From: Sclerodactyla briareus
Lineage: Eukaryota; Echinodermata; Holothuroidea; Dendrochirotida; Sclerodactylidae
Direction of reading: 5' to 3'
DNA: 64,000 bases
Assembly: GCA_026419785.1 (NCBI GenBank)
Contig: JAODTK010005816.1
Location: forward strand, 1-64,000
The notes below the pieces were generated by a model that made no database searches, was not told where the DNA came from, and saw nothing but the letters and a program-made list of their open reading frames with translations. Each line of letters begins with the position of its first letter. Within the stretch, counting starts at the first letter, position 1. This document shows positions 1 to 11,545 of the stretch, piece by piece. Made by a program: the position numbers and the translations under genes.

Positions 1-94
1 CGGTCTGACTAAAACCCCTCTTTAAAGCGTGGACAGTCCGCGTTCCCAGGTGTGTCGCAGTTGGCGGGGGGGGATTCATAGACGTCCTCGTTTC

Positions 95-207
95 ACACCT
101 CTACAATACGCACAGCATACATACATACGCACCCACGCACACACCACATAAAAACACGCTATAGGGACACTCACGCTCCTCCTAAATTCATTCAGGGGAG
201 ACAAAAA
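95..207 (+). mobile_element. Family 1 element, 3' terminal fragment
   Basis: A CA-rich tract (about 113-150) is followed by a degenerate hairpin whose left arm reads CTCCTCCTAAAT and whose right arm reads ATTCAGGGGAG, then ACAAAAAG. The same order (CA tract, hairpin, GAGACACAAAA) closes the other family 1 copies at 2938, 4498, 9272, 11316 and 31019. The hairpin here has several mismatches, so this is an old or badly sequenced copy. The left part of the element probably lies outside the window or has decayed. Confidence 0.45.
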
Positions 208-1310
208 GGTTGACAGTTTGCCCCAAATCAGCAAATTATATGAAAAGATTTGGGGAGGCATAATCTTCTCAACCGAACCTGCTATAAACTGGAAAAAGTG
301 ATATTGAATGATTTTTCTTTCTCTTTAACATTATAACACTCAGTAGAGTGTTAACTGGCTGGAATTTCCTTTGAGGATTCTATATTTTGAACTATCGCCT
401 CCAAATTTTGACATTTCAACACAAGATAATAGATAAGGGTAAGTGTGGGTGTGATCACGAGCACGTGGAAATTCCCCAAAAAAGAGCCCGGTTTTGAAAG
501 AAGATGAGCACCATTTCTCCTGTAAGAGGGCGGTGGACCGGGCTCCAGCTTCTTAGAGCCTGGTCCGCGCAACTTAGTTTTGGTCCTTGTATATTGGCCG
601 ACTATCAATATCATTTGATATATTAGGCGTATCATGGCCAGGAATTTGGATGCATTACCAAGGTAAACTAGCGAAACCATACTTTTAGGTGGAAATTTAA
701 TTGGTCATCATTGGACAGTTGCCAGGCAAGACATTTTCGGGTGAATTCAGGGTCGTCCCCATGAGAATGAATTGGAGGGAAATGCATTGCAAACATTGCC
801 AAGTGGGTTATGTAATGAAAGCACAATACTCAGCAACACACCACCATTTGTCAACAGTAGTGAACTTGTCAACTTCTCGGAAAATATACAAGAGGAAAGG
901 AGTAGGAAATTGTAGAATGAAAGGGATAATTACTGTATGTATCAAGGGGAAAAATGTATCGCATGCGGTAAGTGGGAGGCAAAATGACATCAAGCAAGAA
1001 CTCTGTGCAGAAAAAAAATGTTAATATGTATGTAACAAATTGTCAGACGAGCTGAGAGTAAACAAGTTAGTTTTGGAAAAAGGTTATGTAGGACTGTGGA
1101 GGTAAGGTAGAGCCAGACACCAGGCGGAAAAGCAACCTGTAAGAAAAGTGAAAACCAAGAGGTGAGGTGAAAACAGGTTGATTTCAGCGCCATTGTTCCA
1201 CAGTCACCCTCACCCCCAAATCAATTCAAAATTGAGCTTATCCTGGGCCATCCCAGACCGCCAGATTCATTGAAATATCTCGAAAAGTAAAGCATCAATG
1301 TATTAACGAG
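208..1310. other. Unassigned, no gene seen
   Basis: No repeat shared with the rest of the window and no convincing gene. A 107-codon open frame on the plus strand (701-1024) is Cys- and Lys-rich but has no recognisable motif and no good splice sites, and overlapping minus-strand frames are equally open. Best read as intergenic or intronic DNA. Confidence 0.4.
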
Positions 1311-2938
1311 GGCAGACGCCAGAAGTGTCCGCCTAGTTGTGGGATCGGTGGTTTCTATTATAACTACACTACACACTACACAAACAACTAGTCATGTCAG
1401 ACCATCTAATGTTCAAACAACCAAAAAACATCACAATTCTCACATATAACAATAAAATTTCCTAAAGAATGACCAATAGGTTGACTAGTATCACAAAAGT
1501 CCTTAATGGCTCTTTCTTCTTCAGGCCCACCCCCCCCCCACCCCACTATTCTTCTTTCCCCCCCCATAAAACCAAATTGGAATATGTTTCATCGACTCAG
1601 GTAACTCAATTCTTTGACACAAAATCCAACTTGAAATGTATAAATCCTTTAGCAGCCGGGCTCTTTGCCTTTTAAAATCATCCCCGCTATATCAGGCCTT
1701 TTATTTTCCAGCAGCCAGGAAATGCCATCCCCACCCGCCCCCCCCCTGCCTCGCCCACACACCAACAAAACTACCACGCAGCAGCAGTTCAAAAGTACCA
1801 AAATATATCTTAGGAAACCTCACATTTTTCGCCAGTCCCCAGGCAAGAAGTGGGGAAGAAAAAAGTTAAGTATTTTGAAGGTCTAATCAACCTAATCGAA
1901 TTGTTGGGTAAGAGAGGGATTGGCGTGGGCAGCATATAAAAAAAACAGCACAATGTCACAGGAGCTATGGTTTACTCATTCTCACAGTGCTTTACAGTAT
2001 TCTAACAGAACCTATTATAATTATTTTTTATTTTATTTTATTATTTTTGATACGGAAATTCACAAATTCATGAAACTCAACAACATCAGATTCAGAAAAT
2101 GTTAACGGACCATACCTAAGAGTTTGGCGAAATTCTTACCAAGTCGGAAATTGGAATAAAATATGCCAAATTAGGCACATTACAATGAGCTTATAACAGC
2201 AGTAAAATGGTCACAGAAGCTATGGTTTAATCGTTCCTCAGTGCTCTTCCAACAGAAGCTATATTGATGGAATTCAAATTCCGGAACATCCAACACTTCA
2301 GATCCAAAAAATGTTAATGAAAATACCTACTGAGTTTGGCGAAATTCTTACCAGTTGGAAAATGGATATAATATGCAAAGTAGGCGCATACAATGACCTC
2401 TACTAACCCCAGCTGTACCTCCAAATGACTGATCAAAGGGGATCCACATCTACCAAGTTTTGGGGAAATCCAATGAACTTTGAAAAATTGCTAAAATAGG
2501 CAAATTAGACACTTAATGACCTCCAGTGGACCAAAACTCCTTAATTTCTCGAGAGCCATGAAAAAAATTGACATAAAATATGCAAATTAGACCTCTATTA
2601 ATTAGCATAATATAGGCTGAAAATCAAATCAGTTCATCTACCTGTCACTCCAGTCCTACTGCCAAACTAAATCACTGTAGCATATCGGTTCTGCGTAATC
2701 TTGCCTAAACAAGCTAACAAATAAATTAAATAAAATAAAGCTAATACCGATTCAATTGAGACTTCGCAGCCCAAAATCTAATAAGATCGTGTACACCACC
2801 CGGTGCTACACACAAATTTGTCATATCGGCCTCAGGTTGTGAGAAAGCCTGCTAACGAGAAAGTGTGAACACACACCACACAGCCATATTGGACTACTAA
2901 GTTCTCTTCCGGAATTTCGTTCAGGCGAGATAAAAATG
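1311..2938 (+). mobile_element. Family 1 element, copy A (Helentron/HINE-like)
   Basis: Nearly colinear over its whole length with the copy at 29670-31019. Shared blocks in order are: a 5' end (GTGTCCGCCTAGTTG, about 1325-1339) followed by an ACTACACAAACAAC motif; a C-rich pyrimidine tract (about 1520-1570); a CCACCC-rich segment (1730-1780); TGACCT-type monomers with ATGCAAATTAG (2100-2600); a conserved 3' block with CACTGTAGCA (about 2672) and AGATCGTGTACACC (about 2783); a CA tract; and a 3' hairpin remnant ending GTTCAGGCGAGATAAAA. No transposase or helicase frame is present, so it is non-autonomous. The architecture matches Helentron-associated elements; class assignment is inference, membership of the repeat family is directly visible. 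Confidence 0.75.
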
Positions 2939-3321
2939 CATGCTAAGGCTCAATAACTCATATACAAGGAGGACCACAGTCAAATAAGCAGCAATCAAAT
3001 CCTTATTCTTGGGAAAAAGTATGATCAATCGTGAATTTTAGAACAGGCGCCAGCGCAAAACAAATGATATGTTTTGCCACAGGGGACCTATTCACAAAAT
3101 ACGAATTTTGACCCAATACTTCTGTTGTAAACAGATTTATACCAATGGTATGATTCTACAATCACTAAATAGATAAACATAGTATGGGTAGGCTTTGTGG
3201 CGGAAAAAGGCAGACAATAGGATGAAGGTAAAGACCGTACTAGCGATTGACCAAAACCCTACCGACAGTTAATAGGGAACTTTTTGTAGTGGCTTTCAAA
3301 TCTGTTCAGATATGTAAGGAC
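2939..3321. other. Unassigned spacer between two family 1 copies
   Basis: No open frame of note and no similarity to other parts of the window was seen. Confidence 0.4.
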
Positions 3322-4498
3322 GGGCAATTCGCCCCAGGTGTCTCACCTGGTTTGCCCCCGATAGTCGTTCTTTCCAATCAGTCATCGTGCAACCAATTAT
3401 AAGCATATTCAATGTGTTGCTTCAAGATTACATGTAGCATTGAACAGGAAAACAGCTAAATCCGGTGACTATTTCAAATAATAAGGATGATTTGAGGCCA
3501 TGTCTACAAAGGGGTATAAGGTAGGCAGAATGTGACTGAAATTGCCTAATTATGCAAATAGAACACAATACTCAACTTCCATGGCCCTTTTTCTCATTCA
3601 AACTAAAAGACCACAAAGGGTTGGACAACACATATGAGTTCATGAGATCCAAACAACAGACCATGAAGCAATATACACAATGAATGACCCAGGGGCACTT
3701 CAGGTCAATTTGAAAATTTGGGACATAAAGGGAGACCGATCCATCAAGCATTCATGAAAGTTCAAAAAACGGGACAATTTGGGATAGTCATGCAAAATAG
3801 TGCACTGAATTGACCTCCAGTGACCTCCGGTCTATGGTAAAAAATGTCGGAGAGTAGAGGAACCTACCCACAAGGTTCATGAAAATCCGGCAAACTTCAA
3901 AATAGCAAAATTATGACAAATTAGAAGTTGAAGACCACCAACGACCTGGATCCATGATAAAAAACTTTGGGAACTAACGGTAAACCATACCCACCAGTTT
4001 TCATGAAAAAATCTAACCAACTTAGGATGTACATAACTTATGCACATGAATGACCCGCCATGACCTGATCTTTGTTAAAAAGTTTAGGGACTCTGAAGGT
4101 AGACCATATTCACCAAGTTTCATGAGATTCCAAAGAACTTTGAAACTTAGCATGTAAATCTATACAAATTAGAAAAACCTAATTAGCATATTTTACGCTG
4201 AAAATCCACTAAATTCATCCACTTTATCCTGCACCTAGTGCCAAACCATACCAACGATTATCGGTAGTCTTGCTAACGAACCTAAACACAAAATTTACAA
4301 AAAATAGGCTTAATTACCCTACTTAAGAATTGTATCAGACATGTCAACCAACTATGATATACATACAAAATTTCATCAAAATCGGTTACCGTGGGGGGAA
4401 TCCGGCTAACAAGAAAGTGGGACACACATAAACCACACATACACACACAACAAAGTGACGCTAATCGCTACTGAACTTGTGCAGGCCGAGACAAGAAA
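3322..4498 (+). mobile_element. Family 1 element, copy C with about 120-bp monomers
   Basis: The 5' end carries a clean hairpin: CCAGGTG at 3334-3340 and CACCTGG at 3344-3350 around TCT. The body holds about five tandem monomers of 118-130 bp, marked by a TTCATGAAAATCC-like word at about 3636, 3752, 3881, 3999 and 4117, each followed by AAACTT and ATGCAAATTAG-like sequence. The 3' block (4170-4400) is a diverged form of that in copies A and B, then comes a CA tract and the end GCAGGCCGAGACAAGAAAG. The monomer type differs from that in copy D, so the central satellite varies between members with similar ends. Confidence 0.7.
3334..3350 (+). repeat. 5' terminal hairpin of family 1 copy C
   Basis: Perfect 7-bp arms CCAGGTG and CACCTGG separated by TCT. 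The equivalent place in copy D (about 5590-5606) reads CCAGTTGTCTCGCCTGG. The internal word GTGTCTCRCCTG is the inverse complement of CAGGCGAGACAC at the 3' ends, so the element has subterminal inverted repeats. Confidence 0.7.
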
Positions 4499-5579
4499 GA
4501 GCGCATGAAGATAACTACTGGCACCGTCATAGCGAACACATGATTATTGCCAGAATCAATAGTCTTCAGTGGATTCATTCTATAGTGTTTATATCAGTCT
4601 CAACCAAGCCACAATAAGTGTGAAAGTCTATTCCAATTACATGGCCTCATTTTTTGTGTTCGGGATGTATTCGAATATTGTTCTAATTGCATAGAAATAG
4701 TAATACGTTAGAAGCAAACACGAAATAAACTTGACTTGCTCCGCCACTGTTGACTGCAAGTAATAGAAGTACGTTTCACATAACCAGGAACATTTCAGCT
4801 GGTCAAGGGCATGGGCTATGCTTATAATGCATGCACAATTTTTAAATCCTTTGTCGGAGGCAAAAGGAATCATGCAGTCACGCAGGATTTATGTGTGGGT
4901 TGTTATGTGACACTCTTGTGAGCACGGATATCTCTAAAGTCAAACAAGACATGTAGTTTACAGAGTTATAAAGAGAGAGAACCTTATCATTGGGGTCAGT
5001 CAAGGTCACAAAGGTCGAATGAGATGGAGGTTTGAAAACGCTTGTGAGCATTCTATCTGTGCAACAGAACAACATGTAGAAAGCTCATACTTGGCATGAA
5101 GTTGCAAAGTCTGGGAAAGATTGTGACATGATAACTTTTCACAAAAACATGCAGGAGAGAGTAACTAGCACAAAGGGTGGCTGTGTGGCGTAGATGATTC
5201 TATGTTTGGGGATCAGAGGTCCAAGGTTCTTCACCCAGGCAACAGAGGTCAAAGTCTAAAAGGCTATGAGAACACATAACTGTGACAGCAAAACTGTTTG
5301 CACTAAGGAATTGAAGTGGTATGGGATTTTCAAAATCAGGGTGTGAATTTGTTCACACCAATGTTTTTTTTTGGAAGAGTGGGGAGGTCCAAACACGAGG
5401 ACTTTGCTTACAGCCTTTCATCGCGTAAATGATGCAGCAGTACTGTACAAGATGGAATACAACTCCAAATCTCAAAGAACAAGAGTGTAGAGAGTATGAC
5501 GGTATTACCTGTTAGCATGGCGGAACTGTGGCAGGATTCCTGGGGATTGAAGGGCAAGGGGAGCCAAGGACAAAACAAG
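4499..5579. other. Unassigned, one tRNA-like SINE trace
   Basis: Apart from the tRNA-like stretch near 5174-5250 nothing here repeats elsewhere in the window. Minus-strand frames of 78 and 65 codons (4637-4873, 4878-5075) have no motifs or good splice signals. Confidence 0.35.
5174..5250 (+). mobile_element. Possible tRNA-derived SINE head
   Basis: TGGCGTAGATG (5186-5196) resembles a Pol III box A (TRGCNNARYGG) and GGTTCTTCACC (5225-5235) resembles a box B (GGTTCRANNCC). They start 39 bp apart, close to tRNA spacing, and AGAGGTCCAAGGTTC between them is like a tRNA T arm. I could not fold a full cloverleaf, so it is not a functional tRNA. It could be the 5' head of a SINE or chance. Confidence 0.3.
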
Positions 5580-6399
5580 CGCGATCGCCCCAGTTGTCTC
5601 GCCTGGTTTGGCCGGATCAGGGATTTTTCTTTTAGTCCACCATGAAAAACAATTAAAACGGCTACATATGGGTGCGTAATATCCGATAATCTTAATATTT
5701 CAACATTCATTGCCATCATTGGCTACACCCCTTGATCCTACTACTGTACCCTCCCATTATAAAAACAATACTACTGATTTAATAGTTCCCTTCAGATCTA
5801 CGGTGATTGTCCAAACATTGTAAATGGACCCTAAATCTAATAAAGTTATCCTATATATCATCAAAGAGTATGCCCTTTATAAGCTACTGCTTCAATCAAC
5901 TCTTCTCCCCCCCACACCCCCACTCAGTTAGCTCCAGTGCCAGGAGGATCATGCACGGCCCTCCTGACTAAAGCTATGACTATATAAGAGATACAAGGGA
6001 CGTTACTCCTCCCTCCCCCATATCACAAACCAGAAGCTATGCAGTGGAACAGACACCATTCATTCTGAATAGTGCCGGGAGCTACGTAAACAAAAATGAC
6101 TGAGTGTTTACACGTTATATGGTCAGTGTAGAGGGGCCAGAAGAGGTTTAGACAGGCTGATGGAACCCAAGGTAAAAAGGCAGGTTTTGCCAATGGAGAG
6201 AAAATCTCGTCTGTCACAGATGGGAATTCTAGTTAGGATGAATGGAATAAACATGCCTGAGGGGTTGTAATGAGTAAAACATTTTGTTGTTGACAGCAAT
6301 CCTATATAAGTGATTTCAGCATCATGCTGGTCAGCTAGGGTGCCCCAAGACGAAAAAACCATCTTCAAAAAGGTAGCCGTACCAGTCTATGGAGCTTGA

Positions 6400-8695
6400 T
6401 TGCAGTAAATGTTATTATTGCCAGTTTTTGGTCAATTACAAGTGACCTTGAATGACCTTTTGATGAATACGGTTTTTATGAAAAAGGGACCCGTGATCAT
6501 ATGCAGATGCAGAATTTCAGTATTTAACACACTTCATAAAAATGTTGCAGAAATGGTAAATATTTGGCAGTTTCTTGACCCCGGAATGACCTTTTGAGAC
6601 AGGACGGTTTTTTTCGAAAAATGCTTGCCTCAATGTGATGCACCAAGCCCCAAAAGGCCATTATGTCCCGGTTAAACACCCCTCTGCGATCGCCCAAAAG
6701 GTATATTAAAATCAACGCTTTAGCCCCAGTTTGTAACTTTAAGATTCAGGTGGTCAATTGAAGGGGGAGTTGGTTTCGTCTATGTAGCGAATCGAACTAT
6801 GCACATATCAAAAATCGACAGCAGTTCTTTCTTTGGCCTGTAAATCCAAAATAGCACATTTTCTTAAAACTGAACCTTGACCTTTGACCTTGTCTATAGA
6901 TGTTGTTGGTTACTGAACCAAAAAATTACCATGACCAAATCTCTACGAGCACCTAGCTGCCATTCATTCCAATTGTGACTGGCCATTTAACAAATTCAGA
7001 AAAAAATGTGTAATTGATGCAATTATCACATTAAATTGACCTTATGTGACCTTTACACTGTGGGGTAAAATTTATCGGGGATCAAAGGGCTGTACCATCT
7101 CCACCAAGTTTCATGAGGATTCACAATGACACGCCAATGTTATTGCGGAAAAAGCACTAATTAAATAAACTGGACCTCTTGTATACCAAAGTATGCGTTT
7201 CGGATCGAAAATAAAGAAGGAGTTGGTTCATCCATTGAAGCACACAAAAAGGTCTATCACATATCCAAACAAAACAGTGTTTTTTTTTTTGTTGGCCCGT
7301 AACTCCTCTTTTAAATAAGCAAATTGATTCAAGCGACTCAACCTTTAAACCACTGACCACCGACAGAGGTCTAAACTTCCGAGGGTCAGAGCGGTCACCC
7401 ACCATGCAGGTCAACAATTAATCACAATGGTGAACCTCCAGCCTTCACAATATTCAATTCTCCGATTATGTGCAAGGAAAACAGTTTTTGACCCCTATAG
7501 TGACCTTGAACTTGACCTTTAAGAATGCCAGTTTTGCATTGAAAACTTGTATCTCCATGGATACATCCAACCTGGGCAGTTGCATTTGATGAACCATGCC
7601 CAGTGCTATTGCAAAAAGTACTATGATCGTTTTTTTACCCCTACTTGACCCTTGATGACCTTCATGACATGGCGGGTTTTTATAAAAATTGGTACTATCC
7701 AGTGATGCATCCACCCTAGAAGCAAATTGCCCACCCTTCCCCAACATTGAACACGCTAAGTTATTGGAAAAAAGCGATTAAATTAAAACTTGACCCCTGA
7801 AATACCACAAGTCATGCGTCCGATCGACGCGGCGGAGTTGGTTTACTCACCAGAAATGAAGCACACAACAGGTCTATCAACATATCCAAAAATAACCAGT
7901 TTCGATTTTTTTGGCCGGAACTCACTTACATAAGCACATTATTAAGACTCAACCGTTAAACACATGGACCAATCGACAGAGGTCAAATTGAAGGTCAGAG
8001 GTTCACAACCATGCAGGTCAACAATTATATGACAATAAGTGACACCTTCCAGCCTCTAACAACCATATTCAATCTCCGATTGATTATGGCACTTAAGGGA
8101 CTTGAATGAACTTTCATGACATGGCACGTTTTTTATGAAAATTGTAACTCTCCATGGATACATCCACTCCTAGGAGCATTGTGCATTCTGATGAACAGGC
8201 CCGTGCTATTGCCAAAAAGTACCTAAATTCAGTTTTGACCCTAAGTGACCTTTGATGACCTTCACTGACATGGCGGGGTTTTTATTAAAAATTGTTACTC
8301 TCTGTGATGCACCACTCCTAGAAGACGCATTGCATCCAATGAACAACGCCCATGTTATGCGAAAAAAAGTTAAATTAAACTTTGGACCCCTGATACCCAA
8401 AAGTTATGCGTCGATCGAAGCGGAGTTGGTCCCTCCATAAAGCACACAAAGTCGATCACATATCCAAAAATAACCAGTTCATTTGTGTGCCTGTACCTCC
8501 TTAAATAAAGCACGTTTATCAAGCACTCAACCTTAACACATAATGACCACCCGACCCAGAGGTGCAAATTGCAGGTCAGTAGGTCACACACATGCAGGTC
8601 AACACTTAAATCACAATGGTGAAAAATTCCAGCCCTTTCACAGGACATTAAAATCTACGATTATGGCCAGGGGAAAAACCGGTTTGACCCACCTT
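6400..8695 (+). repeat. About 595-bp tandem units, array 1
   Basis: Units are marked by CAAAGTATGCG followed by a CGATCGAAGCGGAGTTGG-like word (about 7185, 7805 and 8400). A degenerate unit precedes them (6420-7150). Each unit contains a block of about 150 bp present twice in two subtypes, CTAGGAGCAT and CTAGAAGCAT, separated by TGACCTTTGATGACC and a GACATGGCGG word. The rest of the unit has GCACACAAAAGGTC, CATATCCAAAA and GAGGTCACACACATGCAGG blocks. Copies differ mostly by short indels. Confidence 0.8.
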
Positions 8696-8699
8696 AGTG

Positions 8700-9272
8700 A
8701 CTTGACATGACAGAGTAGAACATTAATGACCTCTGGGGCCCTCGTCCCTACTTAAAATTCATTGGGACTATAGATAAACAATCTCCACCAAGTTTCGTCA
8801 AAATCCAGCAAACTTCAAAAATATAGCAAGAAATATTGCAAAGTTTGACTACTGCATTAGCATAGATCAGGCCAGGAATTGACGATTCGTGTTACTCTTC
8901 ATAGTTGTAATACCGAACGGCATCACACAATGAATCTACGAATCAAGAGATATCTTGTACACAAGTTGTGGGCCAATTTATTAAATATGCAAATTTATGC
9001 AAATGAGGAGCCTGGTCTTTCGGGACGAAAGGGGCATGAATGACTCGGCAACTCGGCAACGCGCCACCCTCCACAAAAAGGTCAAGCATGGTGGTCCACG
9101 CGTTCAGGAGATAATATAAACAGCAAATACGGAAAAACAGGACGGCACAGCCAGACAACAGACAGACAGACAGACAGACAGACGGATGGAACAGAACAGA
9201 CAGGGACAGACACACACGTATGCACAAAGTGACCACTATGTCTCTCCTTGAAACAAGTTCAGGCGAGGCACA
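8700..9272 (+). mobile_element. Family 1 3' terminal block, first copy in D
   Basis: Runs from CCTCTGGGGCCCTCGTCC through ATGCAAATTTATGCAAATGA and a CAGA microsatellite to TGTCTCTCCTTGAAACAAG and GTTCAGGCGAG (9257-9267), then GCACAAAAAG. The flanking array resumes directly afterwards, but one CTAGGAGCAT half-block expected near 8755 is missing, so it is not a clean insertion into a finished array. Confidence 0.7.
9155..9184 (+). repeat. (CAGA)n microsatellite
   Basis: About seven tandem CAGA units inside the first 3' terminal block. An equivalent interrupted tract lies at 11215-11256 in the second block. Confidence 0.9.
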
Positions 9273-10690
9273 AAAAGATCAGTTTTGACCCCTACGTGAC
9301 CTTGATGACCTCCAAGGACATGGCGGGTTTTTATAAAGTTTGTTACTCTCCATGTGATGCATCCACTCCTAGAAGGCATATTGCAGTCCAATGAAGACGC
9401 CTAATGATATTGCGAAGAAGCTATTAAAGTAAACTTTGACCCCTGGTAAATACCAAAGTAAGTGTCCGACGAGCGGGAGAGGTTGGTTCCCTCCAGAAAC
9501 AACAAAAAGGTCTGTAACATATCACAAAAAAAACAGTTTCTATTTTTTGGACAACTCCTTAAATAAGCACATTTATTCAAGAACCTAAACGGAACCACAT
9601 ACCCACCGAAACAGAGGTCAAATTGAGGTCAGATGTCACACACATTCAGGTCAACAATATATCACAATGGGAACCTTCCAGCCTTCACAGATATTACATT
9701 CTAGATTAATGGCAGGAAAAAACCGTTTTGGACCCCTAAGTGACCGGAATGACCTGTAATGACCATGGCAGTTTTTATGAAAATGGTAAATCTCTAGTGA
9801 TACATCCAATCTAGGAAGCATTTTGCTGCGTGTGAGACATGGCCAGTGGCTGTATTGCCAAAAAAAGTTTTTAACTATCTAAAATCAGTTTGACCTAGTG
9901 ACCTTTGAGACAGCCAAATCATGGCGGTTTTATTAACAAATGTTACTCTCCATGTGACGCATCAACTCCTAGAAGCAGATTGCATTCAATGAACACGCCC
10001 AATTGGTATTGCGAAAAAGCCTATAAATTAAACTTTGCCCCCTTGTAACTACCAAAGTAAGGTCCCGATCGAAGCGGAGTGGGTCTCCTCCAGAAAGCAC
10101 ACAAGGTCTGTCACATATCCAAAAAAAACCAGTTCTATTTTTGTGGCCCGCGTAACTCCTTAAATAAGACATTTAAACGACTAACCTTTAAACACATGAC
10201 CAAACGACAGAGGTCAAATTGAGGTCAGAGGTCCACACTGCAGGTCAAAATTATATAATAATGGTGAACATTCCAGCCTTCCACAAATTATTTTTTTCCC
10301 ATTCTCCGCTTTATGGCCGGAGAAAAAAGTTTTTTGACCCTAAGTGACATGATGACCTCAATGGACATGGCAGTTTTATGTAAAATTTGTGACTTCATGT
10401 GATACATCACTCCTAGGAGAATCTGATTTCTGTGAACATGATAGGTGCTATGCCAAAAAGTACTAAAATCAGTTTTTGACCGTTTCCTACGTGACCTTTG
10501 AGGACCTACAGGACATGGCAGTTATAAAGATTGTTACTCTCCTGGATGCACCACTCCTAGAAGCATATTGCATCCAATGAACACGCCAATGTTATTGCAC
10601 CAAAAAAGCTAGTAAAATTAAACTTTGACCCCTTGTAAACTATCAAAAGTAAGTCGTCGATCGACAGCCGGAGTGGTATCCCTCCTGAAA
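9273..10690 (+). repeat. About 595-bp tandem units, array 2
   Basis: Continues the units of 6400-8695. CTAGAAGCAT-type blocks fall at about 9363, 9961 and 10548 and CTAGGAGCAT-type blocks at about 9803 and 10405, so the two subtypes alternate in fixed order. It ends in an ATATATATAT tract at about 10701. Confidence 0.8.
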
Positions 10691-10699
10691 GACACAACA

Positions 10700-11316
10700 T
10701 ATATATATATTCACCAAGATTTCAGGAGGATTCAACCAACTTTAAAATATGACATAAAATTATGCAAATTCGACTAGAGTAAAATGCGAATTAGTTAACA
10801 TAAAGGACCCTCTGGGGCCCTCGTCCATACTGTAAAATTCCGGGGACCTATAGATAAACATCTCACCCAGTTTCGTCAAAATCCAAACAAAACTCAAAAT
10901 TATCGCAGAAATTATGCAAATTAGAATATTAATTGCATATATCATGCCAGGACGAACAGTCGTGTACTCTTCTAGTTGTTATATACCCCCGACCGGCATC
11001 ACCAATGCATATTACCGATCAAGAGATCTCTTTACACAAGCTTCCGGGCCAATTTTCATTAAAATATATGCAAATTTATGCAAATGAGCATGGTCTGTGG
11101 GAATAAACGTAGCACATTACAGGAACTCTTCACCGCCACATCCACCAAAAGTCCCAGCCTGTACTGGTACACGGTTTACCCCGTCAGGATATCTTCTAAC
11201 CACATACGGACCGCACAGACGGACAGACAGACAGAAAGACAGACGGACAGACAGACCCACACACAACAAAGGGACACATGTCTCGCCTGAACAAAGTTCA
11301 GGCGAGCACAAATAGG
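10700..11316 (+). mobile_element. Family 1 3' terminal block, second copy in D
   Basis: Begins with a monomer of the copy C type (CACCAAGATTTCAGGAGG, ATGCAAATTCGAC), then repeats the block seen at 8700-9272 and ends with the best-preserved 3' hairpin in the window, followed by CACAAATAGG. Confidence 0.75.
11282..11306 (+). repeat. Perfect 11-bp hairpin at a family 1 3' end
   Basis: Arms CTCGCCTGAAC (11282-11292) and GTTCAGGCGAG (11296-11306) separated by AAA. A stem-loop just inside the 3' end is the classic termination signal of Helitron/Helentron elements. Confidence 0.9.
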
Positions 11317-11443
11317 TTCTCAACTGATCCTTCTCAGGATTTGGAGGCCACTGCTGATTCATAGGCCATCCATCCACAATAATTAAAGTACAATCCCATA
11401 TAATTGGCATCCATTTGATTATGTATATCTAGATATTCTAGCT

Positions 11444-11545
11444 AATATATAATATATATATATATATATATAAATAATATATCATAATTATATATAATGA
11501 TATTATAATAGAATAATATATATATATATAGATAGATATAAAATA
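11444..11545. repeat. AT-rich microsatellite
   Basis: Alternating TA/AT and ATAATA units with a GATAGATA stretch near the right end. Frames read through it are low-complexity Ile/Tyr runs and not genes. Confidence 0.9.

Larger units (their letters stand above)
5580..11316 (+). mobile_element. Family 1 compound element, copy D, with two 3' ends
   Basis: The 5' end GCGATCGCCCCAGTTGTCTC matches the 5' end of copy C. A stretch unique in this window follows (5640-6400), then about 595-bp repeat units (6400-8695), a 3' terminal block (8700-9272), more repeat units (9273-10690) and a second 3' terminal block (10700-11316) with a perfect hairpin. The two 3' blocks are clearly homologous (GACCTCTGGGGCCCTCGTCC near the start, ATGCAAATTTATGCAAATGA in the middle, a CAGA tract, then the hairpin). 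No transposase, helicase or replication-initiator frame is visible. Either one element with a bypassed internal terminus or two tandem elements, the second lacking a 5' end. Confidence 0.65.
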
